From Lachnospiraceae bacterium UBA4348 (lineage in GTDB: Bacteria; Bacillota; Clostridia; Lachnospirales; Lachnospiraceae): 52,609 bases of DNA. Positions 1 through 7,403 of this stretch are shown here, piece after piece. Within the stretch, counting starts at the first letter, position 1, and every line of letters starts with the position of its first letter. The stretch is from NCBI GenBank assembly GCA_002394165.1, contig DGTA01000133.1, forward strand, positions 1 to 52,609, in the 5' to 3' direction. Both the position numbers and the translations under genes were made by a program. Under the pieces are notes generated by a model. It was not told the DNA's origin and ran no database searches. It was given only the letters and a program-made list of their open reading frames with translations.

Positions 1-45
1 GGGCAGCCGTATCTTCCTGGGCAGCCGTATCTTCCTGGGCAGCCG
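1..45. repeat. 21-nt tandem repeat encoding AAQEDTA
   Basis: Two full copies and part of a third copy of a 21-nt unit (complement of gggcagccgtatcttcct plus 3 nt) sit at the very left edge, in frame with the secreted protein. The array may continue outside the window. Confidence 0.7.
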
Positions 46-403
46 CCTGCGGCTGACCTGCCGCCGGCTCCGTGACTGCCTGCTCAGACTGTGCCTGCTC
101 AGTCACCGGCTGCTCCGGTTCCACCTGCTCCGCCGCTGCCAGAGCCGCTTCCTCCGGATCTGCCGCATAAGCATCCGACAGGTCTGCGCCTGCCTGGCCG
201 TCCTGCCCCTGAGAGGCTACCGTCCGGTAGACTACCTCTTCCTCCTGGGTCTGCGGCCTTTCCAGATAGGCGGAAAGATCTGTGATGACTGTCAGCGGAC
301 ACGACTCCCCGGTGAAAATGACTTCACGCGCCATCGCCTGTGTCCCAAGTCCCAGTGCCAGCAATGCAGCCGCCAGAGACACTGTGTACTTTGCCCTCTT
401 CAT
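1..403 (-). CDS. Secreted protein, N-terminal part (cut by window edge)
   Basis: The reading frame opens at an ATG whose complement is at 401-403, preceded by a GGGAG ribosome binding site, and stays open to the left edge, so the C-terminus is missing. The first 26 residues (MKRAKYTVSLAAALLALGLG and on to AMA) are a classical signal peptide: two basic residues, an Ala/Leu core and an AxA cleavage site. The next 40 or so residues (ending near YLERPQTQEEE) look folded. After that comes a low-complexity stretch rich in Ala, Glu, Gln, Pro and Val, ending in tandem AAQEDTA heptapeptides (21-nt repeats at 1-45). It is probably an exported or wall-associated protein with a flexible linker. No family is recognised from this fragment. 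It lies downstream of the transketolase genes, with a strong hairpin (428-453) between. Confidence 0.75.
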   Translation of the reverse strand, partial: MKRAKYTVSLAAALLALGLGTQAMAREVIFTGESCPLTVITDLSAYLERPQTQEEEVVYRTVASQGQDGQAGADLSDAYAADPEEAALAAAEQVEPEQPVTEQAQSEQAVTEPAAGQPQAAAQEDTAAQEDTAA

Positions 404-427
404 GACTTTTCTCCCTTGAATCCGATT

Positions 428-453
428 CCCCGCGGACTTTCTGGTCCGCGGGG
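428..453 (-). terminator. Perfect GC-rich hairpin after transketolase genes
   Basis: CCCCGCGGAC and GTCCGCGGGG form a perfect 10-bp stem with a 6-nt loop, just downstream of the transketolase stop on the minus strand. No U-tract follows, so termination may be partial, or the hairpin may protect the 3' end of the mRNA and leave some read-through to the secreted protein gene. Confidence 0.5.
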
Positions 454-469
454 CCGGTACTCGAATAAA

Positions 470-1411
470 TTACTTTCTTGCGATCGCTTTCTTCGCCTTA
501 AGTGCGATGTTCTCAGCTGTCAGTCCGAAATGCTTAAGCAGATCGAACGGTGCGCCTGAATGACCGAAGGTATCCTCCACACCCACAAATTCCATCGGGA
601 CGAGGCATTCCTTTACGACCACTTCCGCCACAGCGCTGCCGAGGCCGCCGTAAACGTTGTGCTCCTCAGCCGTTACGATCGCTCCGGTCTCCTTCGCCGC
701 CTTGACGATGATCTCCCGGTCAATGGGCTTGATCGTATGAAGATCGATCATGCGGGCGGAAATACCCTCAGCCTTGAGCAGATCGACAGCCTTAAGCGCT
801 TCCTGAACCATCAGGCCGCAGGCGATGATGGTCACATCGGATCCGTCCACAAGCTGCGCGCCTTTGCCGATCTCGAAATGATAGCCGTCAAACGTATCCG
901 TCACGCACTCCAGGTTGGGGCGTCCCGTTCTTAAATAGCACGGTCCCTTCTGCTCGAGCATCGCCTTAACGGCCATTTCGGTCTCATAGGAGTCGCACGG
1001 TACGATGACCGTCATGTTCGGCAGGGTGCGCATCAGGCTGATATCCTCAAGAGCCTGGTGAGTCGCGCCGTCCTCGCCGACGGTCAGTCCGGCATGGCTG
1101 CCGACAACTTTTACATTCAGGTTCGGATAGCAGACGCTGTTGCGGACCTGGTCATAAACCCTGCCGGCCGCGAAGATCGCGAACGTGTGCACAAGAGCGG
1201 TCGCTCCGCAGGTCGCGAAGCCGGCGCCGATATCCACCATATTGGCCTCGGCGATACCGATATTGAAGAACCTCTCCGGGAAGCGCTCCTCGAAGTATTC
1301 CGTCATCGTACATTTTTTAAGGTCTGCGTCGAATACATAGATATTTTCGTTCTCACCGTATTTGGCAAGTGCCTTACCGTAGGCAACACGTGTTGAAATA
1401 TTCTCTCCCAT
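470..1411 (-). CDS. Transketolase, C-terminal subunit
   Basis: This is the pyrimidine-binding plus C-terminal half of a two-subunit transketolase, 313 residues. The full enzyme is a TPP-dependent cytosolic enzyme that moves two-carbon ketol units in the non-oxidative pentose phosphate pathway. Diagnostic stretches include FNIGIAEANMVDIGAGFA (the conserved Glu that activates TPP), THQALEDISLMRTLPNM, and the C-terminal HNVYGGLGSAVAEVV and FGHSGAPFDLL. I chose ATG 1411 because a GGAGG lies 7 nt upstream. An in-frame ATG at 1417 is too close to that site, and the longer frame to 1468 runs through the neighbour's end. The upstream subunit stops at 1414, so the two are translationally coupled. Split transketolases are normal in Clostridia. 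Confidence 0.93.
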   Translation of the reverse strand: MGENISTRVAYGKALAKYGENENIYVFDADLKKCTMTEYFEERFPERFFNIGIAEANMVDIGAGFATCGATALVHTFAIFAAGRVYDQVRNSVCYPNLNVKVVGSHAGLTVGEDGATHQALEDISLMRTLPNMTVIVPCDSYETEMAVKAMLEQKGPCYLRTGRPNLECVTDTFDGYHFEIGKGAQLVDGSDVTIIACGLMVQEALKAVDLLKAEGISARMIDLHTIKPIDREIIVKAAKETGAIVTAEEHNVYGGLGSAVAEVVVKECLVPMEFVGVEDTFGHSGAPFDLLKHFGLTAENIALKAKKAIARK

Positions 1412-1413
1412 GA

Positions 1414-2253
1414 TCATGCCTCCCATTTGGCCAGCTGTGCCTCGATCTCTGCAAATGCCGTCTTCCATTCCTCGTCTGTGGGCTGTCCGCCGTGGAAACG
1501 GACCTGATCCTCAAATACGGAAACGCCCTTGCCCTTGATCGTGCGGCACACGATCGCAGTGGGCTTATCCTTGCACTGATATGCCTGCTCGAGGGCATCG
1601 TCGATGGCCGCAACGTCATGGCCGTCCACAACGACCGCATTCCAGCCGAATGCGCGGAATTTCTCGTCGATCGGGTTCGGATCCATAACTTCGCTCAGGC
1701 GGCCGTCCAGCTGGAGACCGTTGTTGTCAACGAAAGCGATCAGGTTATTGACATGATAGAAGCCCGCGGCCATAGCCGCCTCCCAGATCTGGCCTTCCTG
1801 GATCTCGCCGTCGCCCATGATGGCATACACATTGTTGCCATAGCCCTTCGCCTTTGCGAACATGGCCATGCCAAGGGCGACAGACAGTCCCTGTCCCAGG
1901 GAACCTGCCGACATATCGACGCCGGGAACGTGGATCTCCACATGACCCGAAAGATCAGAGTCGATCTTACGGAAAGTCTTAAGGTGCTCCATCGGGAAGA
2001 ACCCCTTCAGAGCCAGAGTGGCATACATTGCCGGTGAGCAGTGCCCCTTCGAGAGCACCAGACGGTCACGGTCGATCTTGTCGGGATCCTTCGGATCAAC
2101 ATTCATCCTGTTAAAATAAAGCACCGACAGGATCTCCGCAATAGACATGGATCCGCCGATGTGCCCGGAACCGGCGTTGTGGATTGTTTCGAGCAATACC
2201 TTTCTGATCATGCAGGCCTGCCTGCAGAGTTCATTTTGCTTTTTTGCATCCAT
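1414..2253 (-). CDS. Transketolase, N-terminal subunit
   Basis: This is the TPP pyrophosphate-binding half of the split transketolase, 279 residues. The family features are visible: GSGHIGGSMSIAEIL near the N-terminus, LSKGHCSPAMYATL, VPGVDMSAGSLGQGLSVALG, and the GDGEIQEGQIWEA TPP/Mg motif followed by NNLIAFVDNNG. The start is taken at ATG 2253 (MDAKKQNE). A GGAGG lies 11 nt upstream, and family members begin close to this point. Earlier in-frame ATGs at 2283 and 2271 lack a good site. The gene heads a two-gene operon with the C-terminal subunit, driven by the strong promoter at 2343-2371. Confidence 0.93.
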   Translation of the reverse strand: MDAKKQNELCRQACMIRKVLLETIHNAGSGHIGGSMSIAEILSVLYFNRMNVDPKDPDKIDRDRLVLSKGHCSPAMYATLALKGFFPMEHLKTFRKIDSDLSGHVEIHVPGVDMSAGSLGQGLSVALGMAMFAKAKGYGNNVYAIMGDGEIQEGQIWEAAMAAGFYHVNNLIAFVDNNGLQLDGRLSEVMDPNPIDEKFRAFGWNAVVVDGHDVAAIDDALEQAYQCKDKPTAIVCRTIKGKGVSVFEDQVRFHGGQPTDEEWKTAFAEIEAQLAKWEA

Positions 2254-2342
2254 AGTTGTGAAATCCTCCATCAGAAAGCTCACCCTGCGTTTCCCAAAAG
2301 CCGGAATGGCAGGAAAGCCTGAACAATAGTTTCAACATAACA

Positions 2343-2371
2343 ATTTTAAGATGCGTACGGGGTAATGTCAA
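2343..2371 (-). promoter_or_regulatory. Sigma-A type promoter of the transketolase operon
   Basis: On the minus strand TTGACA (2366-2371) and TAAAAT (2343-2348) are separated by exactly 17 nt. This is a near-consensus vegetative promoter about 90 nt upstream of the chosen transketolase start. Confidence 0.7.
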
Positions 2372-2374
2372 TAA

Positions 2375-2534
2375 AATATGACAGGGGGACAGTCCTGCAC
2401 ACAATACCGGCCGGGCAAAGCGGATGCTGAGCACGTCGCTGACTTGAAAAGGCTGCGCCGCCCTCCGCCGCAGGACAGAGCGAACCGCCATCGCAAGAGA
2501 GTCGCACACGGAAAGGGGCGGTTCTGTCATATTT
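2375..2534. repeat. R2 palindromic element, long-spaced copy
   Basis: The left end reads AATATGACAGGGGGACAGTCC and the right end GGGGCGGTTCTGTCATATT, so the termini are inverted (ATATGACAG.../...CTGTCATAT). About 115 nt of GC-rich sequence lies between. The same half-units recur at 3836, 4107, 26998, 33466, 39615, 39856 and 42464. The copy sits between the aldo/keto reductase stop and the transketolase promoter. Confidence 0.65.
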
Positions 2535-3639
2535 ATTTCTCAAAATTTACAGCACACTGCTGCAGCAGTTCGATAATGGGAAGATGCTGCGGGCACACGC
2601 TCTCACACTGTCCGCAGGCGACACAGTCACCAGCCCTGCCTTTGTCCTGTGTGACAATAGAATACTCACGCAGGGTCCGGAACTCAGGACTGCCTTTCTT
2701 GCGGTTCTCCACATTGAAGATCTCAGGAATCGGGATCCCCATCGGACATCCTTTCGTGCAGTAATGGCAGGATGTACACGGGATCGATTTATCCTGATTG
2801 ATAGCCTCGACGGCCTTTTCAACGACTTCCTGCTCATGCTCGCTCAAGGGAACAAAGTCCTTCATGAAGCTCAGGTTGTCCTCCATCTGGGCAAGGCTGC
2901 TCATGCCGCTTAATACAGCCAGCATATTCTCCTTGCTGGCCACATAGCGGATCGCCCAGCTGGCATAGGAGGCATTCCCTTCCCGGTCAAACACAGCCTT
3001 CACCGTGTCGATCGGATCCGCCAGGATCCCGCCTTTTACAGGTTCCATCACGATCACCGGCTTGCCGTGCTTTTTGCAGATCTCCCAGTTCTTTCTGGCA
3101 CTGACTCCGGGATTATCCCAATCCGCATAGTTGATCTGCAGCTGGACAAACTCCACATCCGGATGGGCCTCAAGCAGCTGTTCCAGCAGATCCGGATCTG
3201 CGTGGAAGGAAAAGCCATAATGCCTGATCAGGCCCTTTTCCTTCAATTCCTTCACATAGTCCCAGAGATGATATTCATCGTAGATCTTATAGTTGCTGCG
3301 CTGCAGGGCATGCAGCAGATAATAGTCGAAGTATCCGGCACCGGTTCTCTCCAGGCTCGTATAGATTTCCTGCCTGGCCATCTCTTCATTTTTGCATGCG
3401 CCGAAGGCGATCAGTTTGGTGGTAAGCGTATAGCTTTCCCTCGGATATCTCTCCACCAGTGCTTTCCGGATCGCCTCTTCCGATCCTTCATAGGCATAGG
3501 CAGTATCAAAATACGTCCCCCCTGCCTCCATGAAGCGGTCCACCATATCACTGGTCTGAGCAATGTCGATGGTATTGTCATCCAGTCTGGGAAGTCTCAT
3601 CAGGCCAAAGCCCAGTTTCATCGCAGGTACAAAATCCAT
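2533..3639 (-). CDS. Aldo/keto reductase with C-terminal 4Fe-4S ferredoxin domain
   Basis: This 368-residue oxidoreductase combines an NADPH-type aldo/keto reductase barrel (about 1-280) with a ferredoxin-like tail. Barrel motifs are GFGLMRLP, FDTAYAYEGSEEAI (Asp and Tyr of the catalytic tetrad), TTKL, YFDYYLLHAL and HYGFSFH. The tail has CTSCHYCTKGCP and CVACGQCESVCP, enough cysteines for two 4Fe-4S clusters. Substrate is unknown; this fusion family is widespread in anaerobes and is probably an electron-linked carbonyl reductase. The start at 3639 has AGGAG 8-10 nt upstream. The stop codon lies inside the right border of an R2 repeat. It appears monocistronic. Confidence 0.88.
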   Translation of the reverse strand: MDFVPAMKLGFGLMRLPRLDDNTIDIAQTSDMVDRFMEAGGTYFDTAYAYEGSEEAIRKALVERYPRESYTLTTKLIAFGACKNEEMARQEIYTSLERTGAGYFDYYLLHALQRSNYKIYDEYHLWDYVKELKEKGLIRHYGFSFHADPDLLEQLLEAHPDVEFVQLQINYADWDNPGVSARKNWEICKKHGKPVIVMEPVKGGILADPIDTVKAVFDREGNASYASWAIRYVASKENMLAVLSGMSSLAQMEDNLSFMKDFVPLSEHEQEVVEKAVEAINQDKSIPCTSCHYCTKGCPMGIPIPEIFNVENRKKGSPEFRTLREYSIVTQDKGRAGDCVACGQCESVCPQHLPIIELLQQCAVNFEK

Positions 3640-3739
3640 AAGCTTTACTCTCCTATTCTTACATTATTAAGAATACAGCATCTTTGTTTAGTTCCTGATC
3701 TATTGACTTACAGTCGCAGATCTGATCCTTGATGTATTA

Positions 3740-3769
3740 ACTATAGCATGGAATTTACCGCAGTGTCTC
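3740..3769 (-). promoter_or_regulatory. Possible promoter of the aldo/keto reductase
   Basis: On the minus strand TGCTATAGT forms an extended -10 (TATAGT at 3740-3745), with GAGACA (a four-of-six match to the -35) 18 nt upstream. It is about 100 nt before the start codon. Confidence 0.4.
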
Positions 3770-3835
3770 CCGGGTACCCGTTTTTTGTATGGCAGAGGGG
3801 GAACAGCAATACGCGGCAATACCGGCTGGGCAGAA

Positions 3836-4145
3836 GACGGTTCTGTGTCAGACTCCGCTGACCGGGGACAGTCCTTCCAAAAACATATGAATTGACAACA
3901 TAGGTCAAATTCAAAAGGATCTTCAGCTTATGCCGCCGCCGCAGAAAACGCGAAGCCTAGCGGATGCTTTCGGAGCTTGTCTGAGCACACGTAAGTGTGC
4001 GAGTTGCGAAGAAAGCATCCTAATAGGCGGCGCAGCGTTTTCAAAGGCGGCAAATAGCTGAAGATTCTTTGAATTTGACCTATGTTGTTTTTCATCAGAT
4101 TTTTGAAAGGACTGTCCCCCTGTCAGAAAGTCCCCTGTCAGGCTG
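3836..4145. mobile_element. Compound R2-flanked structured element, copy 1
   Basis: This fills most of the 498-nt gap between the aldo/keto reductase and the MATE gene. R2 sequences at 3836-3878 and 4107-4145 are in inverted orientation around a folded core (3895-4088). It is homologous to 39615-39907. The arrangement resembles a non-autonomous, MITE-like element, but no target duplication could be confirmed by eye. The MATE stop codon lies inside the right R2. Confidence 0.6.
3895..4088 (+). ncRNA. Candidate structured RNA, copy 1
   Basis: Nested stems are all visible by eye. They are 3895-3915 with 4068-4088 (21 bp, perfect), 3919-3928 with 4056-4065 (10 bp), 3935-3940 with 4046-4051, 3944-3951 with 4035-4042 (GAAAACGC/GCGTTTTC), 3955-3959 with 4024-4028, 3962-3971 with 4011-4020 (10 bp), and an apical GCACAC-GTAA-GTGTGC at 3985-4000 closed by a GNRA tetraloop. 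Copy 2 keeps nearly all these pairings with different bases. A stem that in copy 2 uses two U-G wobbles (T in the left arm, G in the right) only works if the plus strand is the RNA. No known RNA class was recognised and transcription is not shown. Confidence 0.5.
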
Positions 4146-5514
4146 TCAGGTTCTGCGCCCAGCTCCCTGCTGCCATCATCCTCCAGCCGATCAGGCACTT
4201 GACCAGCTCGACCATCTGCACGCAGGCGTACATCGGCAGGATGGGCATATGCGTAAAATGCGCAAGCGCGTAGGCCACCGGCACCGAGCAGGCCCAGACA
4301 AAGCAGGAGTCAAACAGGAACGTGATGACTGTCTTCCCGCCCGAGCGCAGGGTGAAGTAAGCCGCGTTCGTGAAGGCATACAGCGGCATGCAAAGCGCTG
4401 TGATCCGGATCAGCCCGGCCGCCATGGCCCGGATGTCATCCGACGTGTTGTAGATGCGAGGGAAGAAGTACGAGGTCACATACATAAGTACTCCAGTGAT
4501 CACGCAGACCACCACGGAAAAGGCCGCAAGCTTGGCCGCATCTTCCTTTGCCTGCGCGATCTTTCCGGCCCCCAGCTCCTGCCCCAGGATGATCGCGATC
4601 GCGCTTCCCATGGCGATGAACGAGACGTTGAACACGTTGGAGATGGAGCTCGATATGTTCGTCGCCGCCACGACCGAGAGGCCGCGCACCGAATAGCACT
4701 GGTTCAGGACTGCCATCCCGCCCGACCAGAGCGCCTCGTTGATCAGCAGCGGCAGCGCCTTCACGATGATCCGGCCTGCCACTGGGCCCGGTATCCGGAA
4801 AAGGTGGCGGTAAACGCCTCTTATAAAAGCAAACCTGTCTGAATTCCTGTGTGTCCAAACCGCCACAAAAAGAAGCTCGGCAAAGCGCGAGATCACCGTA
4901 GCGAGCGCCGCGCCGGCCGCTCCCATCGCCGGAGCCCCGAATTTTCCGTAGATCAGGATATAGTTCCCGGCCAGGTTGATGAACACGGCCGCCAGGCCGG
5001 CGTACATCGGAATGACGGTCTCGCCGGTGGAGCGCAGCGTGTTCGCGTAGACCTGTCCCATCGCGAAGGGAAGCAGGCCCGCGAACATGATCAGAAGGTA
5101 CTCCTTCGCGTAGCGCATCGTCATCTCCACGCTGCCGATGCCCGAGTCGCTGTGCAGGTAGAGGCCGATCAGCGGCTCCCCGAAGACCCACAAAACGGCC
5201 GTTCCCACGATCGTCAGGAGCAGCGCCGTCAGCACCTGCAGGCGGAACGTGCAGCGCACGCCCTCATCGTCCCCGCTTCCGTAATACTGCGCTGTAAAAA
5301 TGCCGATCCCGGCCAGTCCGCCGAAGATGCACAGATTAAAGACGAACAGCAGCTGGTTGACGATCGAGACGCCGGACATGGAGTCCGTGCCGATCCTTCC
5401 CACCATGACATTGTCCAGCATGCCGACCAGATTTGTGATCCCGTTCTGGATCATGATCGGCAGCGCGACCAGCATCGTATGACGGTAAAATTTTCTTTCA
5501 CCGATAAGTTTCAT
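4138..5514 (-). CDS. MATE family multidrug/cation exporter
   Basis: This 458-residue membrane protein has about 12 hydrophobic segments in two homologous halves. The N-terminal MATE signature runs through LPIMIQNGITNLVGMLDNVMVG, with a following SMSGVSIVNQLLFVFN. The family exports cationic drugs or metabolites using a Na+ or H+ gradient; the substrate here is unknown. The start codon overlaps the stop of the metallophosphoesterase gene by four bases (ATGA), so translation is coupled. The last codons and the stop fall inside an R2 repeat, so that insertion may have reset the 3' end. Confidence 0.88.
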   Translation of the reverse strand: MKLIGERKFYRHTMLVALPIMIQNGITNLVGMLDNVMVGRIGTDSMSGVSIVNQLLFVFNLCIFGGLAGIGIFTAQYYGSGDDEGVRCTFRLQVLTALLLTIVGTAVLWVFGEPLIGLYLHSDSGIGSVEMTMRYAKEYLLIMFAGLLPFAMGQVYANTLRSTGETVIPMYAGLAAVFINLAGNYILIYGKFGAPAMGAAGAALATVISRFAELLFVAVWTHRNSDRFAFIRGVYRHLFRIPGPVAGRIIVKALPLLINEALWSGGMAVLNQCYSVRGLSVVAATNISSSISNVFNVSFIAMGSAIAIILGQELGAGKIAQAKEDAAKLAAFSVVVCVITGVLMYVTSYFFPRIYNTSDDIRAMAAGLIRITALCMPLYAFTNAAYFTLRSGGKTVITFLFDSCFVWACSVPVAYALAHFTHMPILPMYACVQMVELVKCLIGWRMMAAGSWAQNLTA

Positions 5515-6293
5515 AAATAAACAACCTCCGTGGGATTAAACAGCCTCGGCACCCCTCTGACCGTATTGGCCAGCCCGCGTGAAACCACCAGCGCGCCGCA
5601 TGGGCCGAAGTGGACCCCGCTCGTATAGCGGGGCAGGATGCCCTGGCCCGGCGCATAAAGGCCCCGTCCGAAAAGCCTGATCTGGCCGCCGTGCGCATGG
5701 CCCGAAAGCACCAGGTCGATCTTCCTGTTTTTCAAAAAGCGGGGCCAGTACTCAGGATGATGACACAGCAGCACTTTATAAGCGTCCTGCCGCTCAAATT
5801 CATCAAGCCAGGATGTATCCGCCGCGGACGGATCCGCCACGGCAAGCCAGCCCTCCTTATCCGGATTCCGGCGGTAATCCGTCACCGCGGCCGACGTCAG
5901 GCCGCCCACAATGACGGATGGGTTTCCCGGCATTTCCACCCACTTGTTATCGAGCACCACCACCCCGGTCTGCCCGATCAGGTCAATCTCTTCCTGTGTG
6001 ACCATCCACTCATGATTGCCGAGCGAAAAGCAGGTCGGTGCGATCTTTGCGCACCGGGCGGCGATCTCCAGGAAAGGATCCAGGTGCGACATCAGCTTCC
6101 GGCCGCGCGGCATTCCGATCCTCCAGTGCGGATTGCGCTGCCAGTTGATCATGTCGCCCGGGATCGCGATCAGGTCGGGCATTTGGCGCTCCAGGCTCCC
6201 GAGCACCGGCGCCGGATCCTTTTCGTGAAGATCCGAGACCAGCGCGATCGAAATGTCAGGGTCCTTTTTTATATGGTAAAACGTTTCTCGCAT
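5511..6293 (-). CDS. Metallophosphoesterase (YkuE-like)
   Basis: This 260-residue calcineurin-type phosphoesterase has all five metal-binding blocks in order: SDLHEKDP, PGDMIN, SLGNHEW, LLCHHPEY and SGHAHGGQIRL. Such enzymes use two metal ions to hydrolyse phosphomonoesters or diesters; the YkuE-like group has been linked to membrane or lipid substrates, which is only an analogy here. No signal peptide or membrane segment is apparent. TGAGGAG lies five bases before ATG 6293. It overlaps the downstream MATE gene by 4 nt, forming a two-gene operon. Confidence 0.87.
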   Translation of the reverse strand: MRETFYHIKKDPDISIALVSDLHEKDPAPVLGSLERQMPDLIAIPGDMINWQRNPHWRIGMPRGRKLMSHLDPFLEIAARCAKIAPTCFSLGNHEWMVTQEEIDLIGQTGVVVLDNKWVEMPGNPSVIVGGLTSAAVTDYRRNPDKEGWLAVADPSAADTSWLDEFERQDAYKVLLCHHPEYWPRFLKNRKIDLVLSGHAHGGQIRLFGRGLYAPGQGILPRYTSGVHFGPCGALVVSRGLANTVRGVPRLFNPTEVVYL

Positions 6294-6444
6294 AAAAACT
6301 CCTCAATATCCCTCTATATATATCAGGATATGCCAAAACATGCAAGAATCACAAAAGAGGCCTTATCCGGGAAAGGAGCAGGCTTCCTCTCAGATAAGAC
6401 CCCTTTTTAAATGTCCGCAGCGTCAATATACACAGGCTGGCGCC

Positions 6445-7155
6445 CTACTTCTCCGTTCCGGCGCCCTCACTTTCCGGCACGTCCTGATCATCGGTCAGTT
6501 TCTGCCTGGCGATGAAATCGGCCCTCTGGCTCTGCGACATATGGATCGTGCGGTCAGTTCTCCTTCGAAGCATCTCATAAAGCGTTTCGAGGATCACCTG
6601 TTCCCCGATCCTCCTTGTCAGGATCTCGCCCGTCGTCGTCGGATCCTTCGTCCCCGTGTGCAGGACATACTGGCAGTACCGGGTCAGCGGAGATTTGGCG
6701 GTTGCCGTCACCGCCACTGTCACGGCTCCCTTCTCGCTTGCGACCCTGGCCGCCTCAACGACCGATTTCGACCGGCCCGTATGGGATACCGTCAGGAGAA
6801 GATCCTTCTTCCCGATGGTGGTCACACAGTAGGCCTGAAGATCCTGATCCGAGTAGTACTGGCATTTCTTTCCCAGCTTCATCAGCTTGTAGGAGAGAAA
6901 AATGCACGGGATGATCGCGTCGCCGTTTCCGATCATAATGATGAAATTGGCTTTCTCCATCGCCGCGACGACCTTGTCATACTGATCCGAGACAAGATTG
7001 AGCGTCTCCTGCATGGTCTCGTAATTCTTCTCGACCACCTCCTGCATCAGCGCACGGACCTCGCTTGATCCGTTCACCTGAAGATCGTCCTGCTCGATTC
7101 CCAGCCTGTTATTGCGCAGGGCATTGCGGAATTCAATAAACCCGTTGTATCCCAT
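6445..7155 (-). pseudogene. RpiR-family SIS-domain regulator lacking most of its HTH
   Basis: The 236-residue frame carries a complete SIS sugar-phosphate-binding domain (FIIMIGNGDAIIPCIFLSYKL, LLTVSHTGRSKSVVEAARVA, and TTTGEILTRRIGEQVILETL). It begins with MGYNGFIEFRNAL, which matches the end of the RpiR helix-turn-helix domain, so about 60 N-terminal residues are missing. Reading upstream in frame, a TAA stop appears ten codons before the ATG, and no ribosome binding site is near. I judge it a 5'-truncated relic, or less likely a stand-alone SIS protein. The upstream 250 nt is AT-rich with no recognisable HTH remnant. Confidence 0.6.
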
Positions 7156-7353
7156 CCGCGGTTTCAGTGATTTTCTTTTTCCTTATTTCCGCTTCTTTTC
7201 TGCCTCCGGGACCTTGGGATGCACCGGACTTATCTTCCGAGTTGAAAAAGCAGAAGCCAAAATTATCAAAAATTATTTTTATTATCAGAACAATTTGTTC
7301 AAAATCAAATTTATAATCACGAATCTATTTTTCATATTCTCCGTTTTTATTCG

Positions 7354-7395
7354 CAAAAAAACGTCCTGCAGTATCGCCAGCCGATACTGCAGGAC
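7354..7395 (-). terminator. Intrinsic terminator of the wall-repeat protein gene
   Basis: On the minus strand GTCCTGCAGTATCG pairs with CGATACTGCAGGAC across a short loop (7362-7395) and is followed by seven T residues. It lies just after the stop codon at 7404. The remaining 7156-7353 is AT-rich and holds no gene that I can see. Confidence 0.85.
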
Positions 7396-7403
7396 TCCGG
7401 AAT

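Noticed and set aside
3895..4088. Riboswitch or group II intron
   Set aside because: No reverse transcriptase, domain V-like motif or known aptamer core was seen, and the element is not in a leader position of either neighbour.
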